Positions 26,837 to 35,052 of a stretch of DNA of 64,000 nucleotides are shown here, piece by piece; within the stretch, counting starts at the first letter, position 1, and every line of letters begins with the position of its first letter. The stretch covers positions 55,585-119,584 of the forward strand of contig JAGGRA010000029.1 of NCBI GenBank assembly GCA_018613035.1. Direction: 5' to 3'. A program made the position numbers and the translations under genes. The notes under the pieces are model-generated. The model saw only the letters and a list, made by a program, of their open reading frames with translations. It did not search any database and was not told the origin of the DNA. The stretch comes from Pseudomonas sp. ISL-84 (GTDB taxonomy: Bacteria; Bacillota; Bacilli; Bacillales; Cytobacillaceae).

Positions 26837-27661
26837 ATGTTTTACCATGTGAAGGAATTGCAATACAACGCCAAGCCTGAACGGCCAGATTGGGTCTATG
26901 CAAAAAAGCTGCAGGAGCTGATTGGCGGCCAATTTGGGGAAATGTCTGTGGCTATGCAGTATCTTTTTCAAGGCTGGGGAGCCAGAAAGCATGATAAGTA
27001 CCGGGACTTGTTGATGGATACAGGAACTGAAGAGCTCGCCCATATTGAGATGCTCGCCACCATGATAGCCCGGCTGCTGGACGGAGCTCCTGTAAAAGAA
27101 CAGGAGAAAGCGGCACAGGTTCCGGTTCTGGCTGCCATTTTGGGCGGAATGAATCCCCAGCATGCGATTGTATCCGGACTTGGTGCAATGCCAGTCAATA
27201 GTGTCGGCGTCCCATGGCAAGGGGGCTATATTATTGCCAGCGGAAACCTGCTTGCTGATTTCCGCGCCAACTTAAACGCTGAATCCCAGGGAAGGCTTCA
27301 GGCAGTTCGTTTATACGAAATGACTGATGACCGCGGAGTAAAAGACATGCTTTCATACTTAATTGCCCGTGATCGCATGCACCAAAACCAGTGGCTTGCA
27401 GCCATTAAAGAACTCGAAGCACAGGAAGGAAAAACCGTGCCAAGCACATTCCCAAAAGAGCTTGAGAAAGAGGAATTTTCCTATGTGTTTATGAATCTGT
27501 CAAGAGGGGATGAAAGCAGCCAGGGCCGCTGGGCTTCCGGCCGCAGCATGGACGGCCAGGGAACATTTAAATACCTGCAGGAAGTCCCGCCGTTTGCATC
27601 TGCACCTAAATTAAAACCTGCTCCTCCATATATTCATGATACGCCGCCAAATGTAAAATAA
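26837..27661 (+). CDS. Manganese catalase (CotJC/YdhU-like)
   Basis: 274 residues from the ATG at 26837; a GTG at 26831 is closer to the GAGGG site, but the MF start matches relatives. It is a ferritin-like four-helix protein holding a di-manganese centre. Ligands are visible at the expected places: Glu35 (GQFGEMS), Glu66 and His69 (TEELAHIEM), Glu149 (NAESQG) and His182 (DRMHQNQ). It decomposes hydrogen peroxide. Such proteins are often spore-coat components in bacilli. It is on the plus strand, opposite to all its neighbours, and monocistronic. Confidence 0.95.
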   Translation: MFYHVKELQYNAKPERPDWVYAKKLQELIGGQFGEMSVAMQYLFQGWGARKHDKYRDLLMDTGTEELAHIEMLATMIARLLDGAPVKEQEKAAQVPVLAAILGGMNPQHAIVSGLGAMPVNSVGVPWQGGYIIASGNLLADFRANLNAESQGRLQAVRLYEMTDDRGVKDMLSYLIARDRMHQNQWLAAIKELEAQEGKTVPSTFPKELEKEEFSYVFMNLSRGDESSQGRWASGRSMDGQGTFKYLQEVPPFASAPKLKPAPPYIHDTPPNVK

Positions 27662-27714
27662 TATAATGACGGGGCATAAATAGGATTAAAGTCCCTCTAT
27701 ACGGGTAAAAGAAA

Positions 27715-27741
27715 AGTGGAAGAAGCTAAGCTCCTTCCACT
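27715..27741. terminator. Bidirectional terminator between catalase and M23 hydrolase genes
   Basis: AGTGGAAG and CTTCCACT form the stem between two convergent genes. TTTTCTTTT follows on the minus strand and TATTTTT shortly after on the plus strand. Confidence 0.8.
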
Positions 27742-27749
27742 CAGTATTT

Positions 27750-29081
27750 TTATAGAGGCACGATGCCAACTGGATTAATCGCATTTGTTTTGCCTGCATT
27801 CCAAGAACCTCTGTGAAGCTCAAAGTGTAAATGCTGGCCATAGGATTGTCCAGTGTTACCCATGATCCCGATTTGCTGGCCTTTTGACACTGTCGCACCA
27901 GAACCGACAGAGCGGCTTCTCATATGTGCATAAACAGTCGTGTAAGTTTGTCCGCCAACTGAGTGGGCAATAAAGATAGCATTCCCGTAGCTGCTGGAGT
28001 AATAAGAACGGATTACAACACCGTCAGCAGCTGCTACGATTGGAACCGTTCCGCCTGCAGCAATATCCACACCAAAGTGGTCACCTAATGAACGGCTGCC
28101 AAACCCTGAAGAAAGTCGTCCAGAAGCTGGTCTTGTCCAGGCTCCGCCTGATACTGCTGGCGCTGGGGCTGGAGAAGAAACCTGTGGAGTGCTATTGCTT
28201 GAACTGCTTTTTGCAGAAGAAGAACTCTTCTTTTTAGCTGCTTCTTGGGCTGCACGCTGTCTTGCAAGTTCTGCTTGTCTAGCTGCTTCAGCCTGTCTTG
28301 CCTGCTCAAGCTGAATAGCTTTTTGAAGCGCTGCTTCCTGGGCTGCAAGAATTTCTTTTTCTTCCGCAAGTTCCATTTTCGCAGCATGCATATGCTCTTC
28401 CTCTTTCTTTAAGGAAGCCAATAACTTATCTTTTTCAGCTTTTTGTGCGTTTAAGCTCTTTTTCATATTTTCAAGCTCGGCGCGCATTGTTTCTAAAGAA
28501 GCAAGCTCTTCTTTAACCTGAGCCTGTTTTTGTTCCAATGCATCTTTATCAGCCTGATGCTCTTTTAGAATCCCCTGGTCAGCTTCCACAATTGTAGCAA
28601 CTGCACCCACACGCTCAATGAAATCTCCGAAGCTCTGTGCTCCCATTAATACATCGATATAGCTTACCATTCCGCCCGTTTCCTGATAGTTGCGGGCACG
28701 GTCTTTCAAAAGCTCATTGCGCTTTTCGATGCGTTCTACCAAAACTTTAATTTCGCCTTCAAGCTTTTTAATTTCCTGTTTTGTAGCCGTGATTTGTTTG
28801 TTTTTTTCTTCAATTTTCGCCAAAGCATCGCTGATGGCCTTATCAAGGCGCTGAATTTCGCTTTCTACTGACTTTTGCTCGCCTTGGATCTTATTAATCT
28901 GTTGATCTGTCGTATTAATCTTTGATTCTACTCCAGAGCGCTCTTGGTTGATCTTATTTTTTTGGCTGTTTAACTCATTTAATTTATTGGCCGCAACCGC
29001 CGTGTCAGCAGGCAGTCCGACTGTTATGCTGCCAAACCCCAAAATGGCAGCTAATGATAAGGTTATAATGGATTTCTTCAA
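27750..29081 (-). CDS. Secreted coiled-coil peptidoglycan hydrolase/activator, M23 family (EnvC-like)
   Basis: About 443 residues from a TTG at 29081 with AAAGGAG upstream. A signal peptide (IITLSLAAILGFGSITVGLP, cleavage near AVAANK) leads into two long coiled coils (about 35-110 and 165-270), an Ala/Gln-rich and Ser-rich linker, and a C-terminal LytM/M23 domain with HFGVDIAAGG and HLHFELH zinc ligands. This layout is that of EnvC/CwlO-type proteins whose coiled coil is gripped by FtsEX. It lies just downstream of ftsE-ftsX, so FtsEX control of this hydrolase or activator is likely. In B. subtilis the FtsEX partner CwlO is an unrelated NlpC/P60 enzyme. Confidence 0.92.
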   Translation of the reverse strand: MKKSIITLSLAAILGFGSITVGLPADTAVAANKLNELNSQKNKINQERSGVESKINTTDQQINKIQGEQKSVESEIQRLDKAISDALAKIEEKNKQITATKQEIKKLEGEIKVLVERIEKRNELLKDRARNYQETGGMVSYIDVLMGAQSFGDFIERVGAVATIVEADQGILKEHQADKDALEQKQAQVKEELASLETMRAELENMKKSLNAQKAEKDKLLASLKKEEEHMHAAKMELAEEKEILAAQEAALQKAIQLEQARQAEAARQAELARQRAAQEAAKKKSSSSAKSSSSNSTPQVSSPAPAPAVSGGAWTRPASGRLSSGFGSRSLGDHFGVDIAAGGTVPIVAAADGVVIRSYYSSSYGNAIFIAHSVGGQTYTTVYAHMRSRSVGSGATVSKGQQIGIMGNTGQSYGQHLHFELHRGSWNAGKTNAINPVGIVPL

Positions 29082-29235
29082 TTTTCCGATTTCTCCTTTC
29101 AATGAACACCATATGTACAGGTCAATCGTTCAATTTTAACCGTTATTTTGAAACATTTCTCTCTATTAAATCGTCTATTATATGAGGCTTGAAGGTGCCT
29201 GAAAAGGTTTCCCCCCGCAGGCCCTTCAAAGCTGG

Positions 29236-30129
29236 TTACACTTTAAGGAACTTTCTCACTGACATTAAGCTTCCCCATACACCAATGAGCGCACCCATTA
29301 GAATAAGAAGGCCGGAAACCTGGTAAATGAACGGGCTGAATTCCAGCAGCCTGATAAAATGACCCTCAAGCTTTGGAGCCAGGTAGTCATATGCATAATA
29401 ATAGGCTGTTGCAACAAGCCCGATTGGAATAATGGCTCCAAGCAATCCAAGCCATAAGCCTTCCAGGAAGAATGGCCATCTGATAAAGGCATTGGTTGCT
29501 CCTACTAATCTCATAATCTCGATTTCTCTTCTTCGCGACATGATGGTAATTTTAATCGTGTTTGAAATCAGGAACATGGCTGTAAATAGGAGGCCGACAA
29601 TCAATACCAGACCTACGTTCCGGCTGGCATTAATAAACTTGAAAAGCTTTTCAACTTGTCCCTGCCCGTATTTTACTTTTGATATATATTCCATTTTTTC
29701 AATTTGCTTTGCTGCTGTCATTGTATCTGTCGGTTTTTTCGTCTTTACGATAAATACATCGTTCAACGGATTATCCTGTTCGAACAGTTTGAAGGCTTCC
29801 CCTTCTTCACCAAGGCTGTCTATCAAATTATCAAGCTCTTTTTCCTTAGTTGAGTATTCGACTGTTTTGACTTCGGGTATTCCTTCGATTTTTTGCCGTA
29901 AAACTTGCTGATCCTGCTCATTTGCAGCAACATCGATGTGAACGCGGATTTCCACGTCCTCTTCAATGGTAGTCGCCACCTTGTTGAGATTCATCATAAT
30001 GACGAAAAATACGCCAACCAAAATAAGGGTTACTGTTACCGCACTTGCCGAAGCGAATGTCATCCATCCATTACGGCCGAGGCTTTTAAAACTTTCACGG
30101 AAGTGCCGGCTTAATGTTCTAGCTTTCAT
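29236..30129 (-). CDS. ftsX: Cell-division ABC transporter permease subunit FtsX
   Basis: 297 residues from the ATG at 30129, matching the usual FtsX length; longer open frame upstream lies inside ftsE. MKARTLSRHFRESFKSLGRN is a typical FtsX start, followed by one membrane helix, a large external domain (about 65-170) and three further helices, with the MSRRREIEIMRLVGATNAFI motif of the permease family. FtsX passes ATP-driven conformational change across the membrane to a peptidoglycan hydrolase. It overlaps ftsE by 11 bases. Confidence 0.96.
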   Translation of the reverse strand: MKARTLSRHFRESFKSLGRNGWMTFASASAVTVTLILVGVFFVIMMNLNKVATTIEEDVEIRVHIDVAANEQDQQVLRQKIEGIPEVKTVEYSTKEKELDNLIDSLGEEGEAFKLFEQDNPLNDVFIVKTKKPTDTMTAAKQIEKMEYISKVKYGQGQVEKLFKFINASRNVGLVLIVGLLFTAMFLISNTIKITIMSRRREIEIMRLVGATNAFIRWPFFLEGLWLGLLGAIIPIGLVATAYYYAYDYLAPKLEGHFIRLLEFSPFIYQVSGLLILMGALIGVWGSLMSVRKFLKV

Positions 30130-30805
30130 AGCCGTAATCACCTCTTTGCTCGTCACGTACGATCCGGCCGCCTTCAATGGCAATAACACGGTTTTTAATC
30201 GTATTAACAATTTCTTTATTATGAGTTGCCATGACCACAGTCGTTCCTCTCGTGTTGATTTCCTCGAAGATGTTCATGATTTCCCATGATGTATCCGGGT
30301 CAAGGTTACCTGTAGGCTCGTCCGCTATCACGACCTTCGGAGAATTGACAATCGATCTGGCGATGGAAACACGCTGCTGCTCTCCGCCTGATAATTCAGT
30401 CGGAAGCATCCGTGCTTTATGCTTAAGATTTACAAGCTCCAGTGTTTCCATAACTTGCTTTTTTATCGTTTTAGGATGTTCTTCTATTACTTCAAGGGCA
30501 AAAGCTACATTTTCATATACAGTTAATGTAGGCAACAGTTTAAAGTCCTGGAAGACTACGCCGATTTTTCTTCTTAAAAGTGGAACTTTTGTACTTCTCA
30601 AAGTAGCAAGGTTCACTCCATCTATCGTTATCATCCCGCTGGAGGGCTTCTCTTCCCGGTACATCATCTTGATAAAGGTTGATTTACCGGCTCCGCTTGG
30701 ACCTACAACGTACACAAACTCACCCCGTTTGATATGGACGTCAATTCCGCTGGCTGCGGTCACGCCATTCGGGTACCTCTTATATACGTCTTTCATTTCG
30801 ATCAT
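30119..30805 (-). CDS. ftsE: Cell-division ATP-binding protein FtsE
   Basis: 228 residues from the ATG at 30805 (MIEMKDVYKRYPNGV), five bases after AGGTGA. Walker A GPSGAGKST, signature LSGGEQQRVSIARSIV, Walker B VVIADEPTGNLDPDTS and the H-loop ATHNKEIV are all present. The protein forms an ATPase dimer bound to FtsX at the inner membrane face. The gene is first in ftsE-ftsX; a long 420-base leader separates it from cccB. Confidence 0.97.
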   Translation of the reverse strand: MIEMKDVYKRYPNGVTAASGIDVHIKRGEFVYVVGPSGAGKSTFIKMMYREEKPSSGMITIDGVNLATLRSTKVPLLRRKIGVVFQDFKLLPTLTVYENVAFALEVIEEHPKTIKKQVMETLELVNLKHKARMLPTELSGGEQQRVSIARSIVNSPKVVIADEPTGNLDPDTSWEIMNIFEEINTRGTTVVMATHNKEIVNTIKNRVIAIEGGRIVRDEQRGDYGYES

Positions 30806-30949
30806 ATATATCACCTAGTATCTAGTGTGTATTAAGAATTAAAGAGATTTTGCTCTTTTCGCTAAAAAACGACATCCTTTCGACATAGAGGATGACACAA
30901 TATTTGTAAATACTCCCTTTTTAGCCATCTAAAATTCTCACACAACCCA

Positions 30950-30955
30950 TTATAA
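30950..30955 (-). promoter_or_regulatory. Probable extended -10 promoter of ftsEX
   Basis: TGTTATAAT on the minus strand is a perfect TATAAT with an upstream TG extension, about 145 bases before ftsE. No good -35 box sits at the right distance. The rest of the 30806-31164 gap is AT-rich and shows no gene. Confidence 0.5.
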
Positions 30956-31164
30956 CATCATAGTTTGTCAAAATAACGGAAAAAATTATTACAGTTTCTT
31001 TTCAAACCTGTAATTTTTTGTTACTTTTTACCTGTGTTTCATTTTAATTCTAGTTATTTATTCACCCATTCGACGATGTTTTCCTGTTTTTAAGGTGTGG
31101 AAAAGTCGTTTTTTGCAGATTTTTTTCACTTGAAATTTAAAATCCTTGTAATATAGGGGAAAAT

Positions 31165-31193
31165 AAAAAACGTCCTGATTGTTTCAGAACGTT
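31165..31193 (-). terminator. Intrinsic terminator of cccB
   Basis: AACGTTCTGA and TCAGGACGTT (minus strand) pair over ten bases with one wobble and run into six T residues. Confidence 0.87.
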
Positions 31194-31227
31194 TTCATGC
31201 CGGACTTGCTGTCGTCCTTTATTCTAA

Positions 31228-31578
31228 TTATTTCTTGCCTGCCAGCCAAGCAGCTACTTGTGAAGCTTCCTCACCTTGAAGCAAGCCTGCAGGCATAGCT
31301 CCTTTACCGTTGGCAATCGTGTTCTCAATGTCCTCTTGGGAAAGGTTTGCACCAATTTTGTCAAGTGCAGGCCCTACACCGCCTTCAAGATTGGCACCAT
31401 GGCAGCTTGAACATTTTTGGTCATAAAGCTTTTGTGCATCTCCGGCGTCAGCAGTTGTTGTTTCTCCGCCGCCATTTGTTGCAGTATCCTTCTCTTCAGT
31501 TGCTTCGTCTCCACCGCCGCCGCACGCAGCAAGTACTAGTGAAGTACCCATTAGTAATGCTAGTAGCTTCTTTTTCAC
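31228..31578 (-). CDS. cccB: Cytochrome c551 lipoprotein CccB
   Basis: 116 residues from the GTG at 31578, eight bases after GGGGG; a TTG at 31581 is an alternative. A lipoprotein signal ends at LVLAACGGG, anchoring the protein outside the membrane. After a flexible acidic/Thr-Gly linker comes one class I cytochrome c domain with KCSSCHG (haem attachment, CxxCH) and an axial methionine in GKGAMPAGLL. CccB is a small electron carrier between the bc complex and terminal oxidases. Its place after prfB/yvjA and before ftsE matches B. subtilis. Confidence 0.95.
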   Translation of the reverse strand: MKKKLLALLMGTSLVLAACGGGGDEATEEKDTATNGGGETTTADAGDAQKLYDQKCSSCHGANLEGGVGPALDKIGANLSQEDIENTIANGKGAMPAGLLQGEEASQVAAWLAGKK

Positions 31579-31630
31579 CAATAATTCCCCCTCAGGAAAA
31601 AATACTAAATACAGCTATATTATACCAACA

Positions 31631-32497
31631 CTATGCTCTTTTGAAACCCTCGCCCAGCACCTCGGAAGCATCCGTTACAATGATAAATGCAGTATGATCA
31701 ATGCTTTGAACCAGTTGTTTCAATTTTGTGAACTCTGTCTGATCCACAACACACATCAGGACAGGGCGTTCATGATCGGTATATCCGCCGTATGCTGATA
31801 GTTTTGTCACACCTCGGTCAATTTTATTCAAAATTCCTTCACGAACTTCAGATTGTTTTTCCGTAATAATCATAGCCATCTTCGTCCGGCTGAATCCCAG
31901 CTGTACTAAATCAATGGTTTTACTAGTGACATACAAGGCGATCAATGCATAAAGCCCTTGTTCAATGTCAAAAATAATCGCTGCCGACAGCACAATCAGT
32001 CCATCTATAAGCGCTACACAGGTTCCGAGAGATAAGCCAGTATATTTATTAATAATCTGGGCGGCAAGGTCTGTCCCGCCTGTTGATGCTTTACCCCTGA
32101 AGACAATTCCTAAACCAAGGCCTACACCGATTCCGCCAAAAAGGGAAGCCAATAATGGATCCAGAGTCCAGGCTTCAAAGTCCTTTGTTAAAAAAACGAC
32201 AAACGGCAGAAAAATGGTACCGGCAAGCGTTTTGGCACCAAATTGCTTACCGAGTAAAATAACTCCGGCTATAAAAAGCGGTATATTAAAAGCCCACTGC
32301 ACGTAAGCCGGTTCCCAGCCAGCAACCGCATCTAGAATCGTACTGATCCCGCTTACTCCCCCAGACGCAATCCGGTTTGGCAGCAAGAAAACATTAAAGG
32401 CTACCGCCACGATTCCTGATCCTATTAAAACGTATAAATACTCCAGCGCCCTTTCCGCCTTTGTACTATATGTATAATCTCTTCTTTTCTTTCCCAT
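31631..32497 (-). CDS. yvjA: YitT family membrane protein YvjA
   Basis: 288 residues from the ATG at 32497, nine bases after GGAGG; the frame is open further upstream without support. Five or six membrane helices carry the YitT pattern (VAFNVFLLPNRIASGGVSGI, GKASTGGTDLAAQIINKY), followed by a soluble C-terminal DUF2179 domain (about 205-285). The family's function is unknown, though DUF2179 resembles ligand-sensing ferredoxin-like folds. It sits between prfB and cccB in B. subtilis; here a 25-kb block separates it from prfB. Confidence 0.93.
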   Translation of the reverse strand: MGKKRRDYTYSTKAERALEYLYVLIGSGIVAVAFNVFLLPNRIASGGVSGISTILDAVAGWEPAYVQWAFNIPLFIAGVILLGKQFGAKTLAGTIFLPFVVFLTKDFEAWTLDPLLASLFGGIGVGLGLGIVFRGKASTGGTDLAAQIINKYTGLSLGTCVALIDGLIVLSAAIIFDIEQGLYALIALYVTSKTIDLVQLGFSRTKMAMIITEKQSEVREGILNKIDRGVTKLSAYGGYTDHERPVLMCVVDQTEFTKLKQLVQSIDHTAFIIVTDASEVLGEGFKRA

Positions 32498-32741
32498 CCT
32501 CTTCTCCCTCCGGTGTCTCAATCTTATTGAAATTATGAAAGGCAAGCGATGATCATCTAATCGCTCGTCCTGTTTTTACGTCCATGGACTCCCTTTTCAA
32601 GGTATTGCTTCCAATTTTACCGTCAGTGAGTATAGCACGGAGTTTTTGCTGTGTAAATGCCAATGAACTGCCGTATTAAAGGATTAAGGCAAGCTGTCTC
32701 TCTTGCTTATTTTAGGATGTGAAAGGATTTATCTTTTTATT

Positions 32742-32798
32742 AGGCTCTGTTAAATTTGCCTGTTGATTTTCCGCTTCAGGCACTCTTGAACAGAGCCT
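32742..32798. repeat. Dispersed repeat, short internally deleted copy 3, forming a hairpin
   Basis: AGGCTCTGTT and AACAGAGCCT bracket TTGATTTTCCGCTTCAGGCA, the end block of the GC-rich repeat at 59871-60078, which also starts GGCTCT. The middle of the element is missing. The result is a perfect ten-base stem. Following T residues could let it terminate transcription on the plus strand. The rest of the 32498-32861 gap shows nothing I can name. Confidence 0.7.
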
Positions 32799-32861
32799 TT
32801 TATTAAAAGGGCTTCTTCGTGTTTTTGTGAAATTATGAACATTATATGACAGATCTCCAAA

Positions 32862-32877
32862 ATACCTTTACCGGTAT
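32862..32877. promoter_or_regulatory. CsoR/CstR-like operator upstream of the CoA-disulfide reductase gene
   Basis: ATACCTTTACCGGTAT has perfect ATACC/GGTAT half-sites six bases apart, the pattern of operators of the CsoR family, including the persulfide sensor CstR. It is 93 bases before the start codon of a gene expected to handle persulfides and coenzyme A disulfide. No csoR/cstR gene is in this window. Confidence 0.6.
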
Positions 32878-32885
32878 ATTTTAAT

Positions 32886-32901
32886 TGTGATATATTTCAC
32901 A
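32886..32901. promoter_or_regulatory. Fnr-like box overlapping an extended -10 element
   Basis: TGTGATATATTTCACA is a perfect TGTGA-N6-TCACA palindrome, the consensus of Bacillus Fnr and of Crp-type regulators. The internal TGATATATT can serve as an extended -10 promoter for the downstream gene, so a protein bound here would block or reposition polymerase. Confidence 0.6.
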
Positions 32902-32970
32902 TGCAGACAAAAACATTACGAATTCAAACAAACCAATAACTAAAAATACATTCGAAAGAAGGAATGAATC

Positions 32971-34938
32971 ATGGCGAAGAAAATCATTATTGTAGGCGGA
33001 GTTGCAGGCGGAGCTACTACAGCGGCACGTTTAAGAAGATTGGATGAGCAAGCGGAAATTATTATGTTCGAACGCGGAGAGTATATCTCTTTTGCTAACT
33101 GCGGTCTTCCTTATTATATTGGCGGTGCAATTCCCGAAAGAGATAGCCTCTTAGTGCAAACCGTTGAAGGCATGTCAAAAAAATTTAATTTGGACATTCG
33201 GAACTTAAGTGAAGTAACGAAGATAAACCGTGAGAAGAAAACAGTTGAAGTCAAAAACTTGAAAACGGGCTTATTATATGAAGAAACTTTCGACTATCTG
33301 GTTTTATCACCCGGTGCAAGCCCAATTAAGCCTCCTATCCCCGGCATTGAAGAAGCCGAAGATTTGTTCACGTTAAGGAATATTCCTGATACGGATAAAA
33401 TTAAAGCTTATGTCGACGAGAAACAGCCGAAAAAAGCTGCCGTTATTGGCGGTGGTTTTATCGGAATCGAAATGGCTGAAAATCTTTGGGAGCGCGGAAT
33501 TGAAGTAACATTAGTCGAAATGGCAAACCAAATCATGGCTCCGATCGACTTTGAAATGGCGGCAATCCTTCATCAGCATCTCCGTGAAAAAGGGGTAAAG
33601 CTGATATTGGAAGATGGCGTGAAGTCTTTTGAAAATAATGGAAAGCGTATTATGCTAAACAGCGGGATTGCTATTGATACAGATATGATCATTTTAGCAA
33701 TCGGTGTAAAACCTGAAAGCAAGCTTGCTAAGGAAGCAGGCCTCGAAATTGGCGAACGCGGCGGAATTAAAGTAAATGAACGTATGCAGACAGCTGATTC
33801 AAGCATTTTTGCAATTGGGGACGCCATTGAAGTGACAGACTACATCAATAGCAAACCAACGCAAATTCCGCTTGCTTGGCCGGCAAACCGCCAGGGCCGG
33901 ATTGTAGCAGACGTCATGAACGGTATTGACGCAAAATACCCTGGAACTCTTGGTACATCTATCGCAAAAGTATTCGATATGACCGTTGCCGCTACAGGAA
34001 ATAATGAAAAAACATTGAAACGCCTAGGCATTTCTTATGACGTGGTTCATGTGCACCCAAGCTCTCACGCAGGCTACTACCCTGGCGCATTCCCAATCGC
34101 GCTTAAACTGATCTTTGACCGTGAGACAGGCAAAATTTTTGGGGCCCAGGCTGTTTCTTATGATGGAGCAGATAAGCGCATAGACGTTTTGGCAACAGCC
34201 ATAAAAGGCGGACTAACCATCTTTGATCTGCCAGATCTTGAACTTGCTTATGCACCGCCATTCTCTTCTGCCAAAGACCCTGTTAATATGGCAGGTTACG
34301 CAGCCAAGAATATTGCGGAAGGTCTTGTAGAAACCATTCAGTGGCATGAAATAAATGACCTGATTGAACAAGGCAAAACGGTGATCGATGTACGTGAAGA
34401 GATCGAGCGCGATATGGGCTTTATTGAGGGATCCACCAATATTCCTTTAGGCGAGCTGCGTGAACGCCTTGCTGAATTACCGCAGGATGAGGAAATTTAT
34501 ATCTACTGCCAGGTCGGCCTGCGCGGATATCTGGCAACGCGAATTTTAGTGCAAAATGGCTTTAACGTGAAGAACCTTGATGGCGGCTATAAGACCTATT
34601 CCTGTGTGTACGATCCAGGTGCGAAAAGCTGCAGCACTACGGAATCTAAAAAAGCAGAAGCTGCCAAGCCTGAAGCTGCAGAAAAAGAAGCTTCCCCTGT
34701 AACTGTCCTGAATACATGCGGCCTATCCTGCCCTGGACCGATCATGAAGGTACACAAACAATTGAAAGAAATGAGTGACGGAGACATTGTTGAAGTGCAT
34801 GCTACTGATCCAGGGTTCACCAAAGACCTGACCTCATGGTGTGCAAAAACCGGCAACACACTAATTCGTACAGATTTTGAAGAAAAGGTTTTTAAAGCGT
34901 TTATCAAGAAGGGACAGCAAGTGCCTGTCGGGGTATAA
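32971..34938 (+). CDS. CoA-disulfide/persulfide reductase with rhodanese and TusA-like domains
   Basis: A 655-residue three-domain protein. Residues 1-445 are a FAD/NAD(P)H disulfide reductase with the dinucleotide loop IVGGVAGGATTAAR and a single redox Cys44 in SFANCGLPYYIGG. Residues 455-545 are a rhodanese domain with the persulfide-carrying Cys513 in YCQVGLRGY. After an Ala/Glu/Lys linker, residues 577-650 form a TusA-like sulfur-carrier domain with CGLSCPGPIM (Cys583 and Cys587). The enzyme can reduce CoA disulfide or CoA persulfide and pass sulfane sulfur between domains. It stands alone between its regulated promoter and a terminator. Confidence 0.95.
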   Translation: MAKKIIIVGGVAGGATTAARLRRLDEQAEIIMFERGEYISFANCGLPYYIGGAIPERDSLLVQTVEGMSKKFNLDIRNLSEVTKINREKKTVEVKNLKTGLLYEETFDYLVLSPGASPIKPPIPGIEEAEDLFTLRNIPDTDKIKAYVDEKQPKKAAVIGGGFIGIEMAENLWERGIEVTLVEMANQIMAPIDFEMAAILHQHLREKGVKLILEDGVKSFENNGKRIMLNSGIAIDTDMIILAIGVKPESKLAKEAGLEIGERGGIKVNERMQTADSSIFAIGDAIEVTDYINSKPTQIPLAWPANRQGRIVADVMNGIDAKYPGTLGTSIAKVFDMTVAATGNNEKTLKRLGISYDVVHVHPSSHAGYYPGAFPIALKLIFDRETGKIFGAQAVSYDGADKRIDVLATAIKGGLTIFDLPDLELAYAPPFSSAKDPVNMAGYAAKNIAEGLVETIQWHEINDLIEQGKTVIDVREEIERDMGFIEGSTNIPLGELRERLAELPQDEEIYIYCQVGLRGYLATRILVQNGFNVKNLDGGYKTYSCVYDPGAKSCSTTESKKAEAAKPEAAEKEASPVTVLNTCGLSCPGPIMKVHKQLKEMSDGDIVEVHATDPGFTKDLTSWCAKTGNTLIRTDFEEKVFKAFIKKGQQVPVGV

Positions 34939-34952
34939 ATAATGGATCAGGA

Positions 34953-34986
34953 AGCTGGCCAGAATTGCGGCCAGCTTTTTGTTTTT
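34953..34986 (+). terminator. Intrinsic terminator of the CoA-disulfide reductase gene
   Basis: AGCTGGCC and GGCCAGCT form a GC-rich eight-base stem followed by TTTTTGTTTTT. Confidence 0.9.
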
Positions 34987-35022
34987 CCAGCCGCGGATGT
35001 AAGCATGATCTCTCAGTTAATG

Positions 35023-35031
35023 TGGTATAAT
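35023..35031 (+). promoter_or_regulatory. Extended -10 promoter of the coiled-coil gene
   Basis: TGGTATAAT is a perfect TATAAT with TG extension, only seven bases before the ribosome binding site AAAGGAGGTG, so the transcript would have an extremely short leader. Confidence 0.6.
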
Positions 35032-35052
35032 GTCGAAAAAGGAGGTGAAAAA

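Noticed and set aside
34942..35052. N-terminal extension of the coiled-coil protein
   Set aside because: It contains the terminator of the previous gene and the gene's own promoter; the ribosome binding site is directly before 35053.
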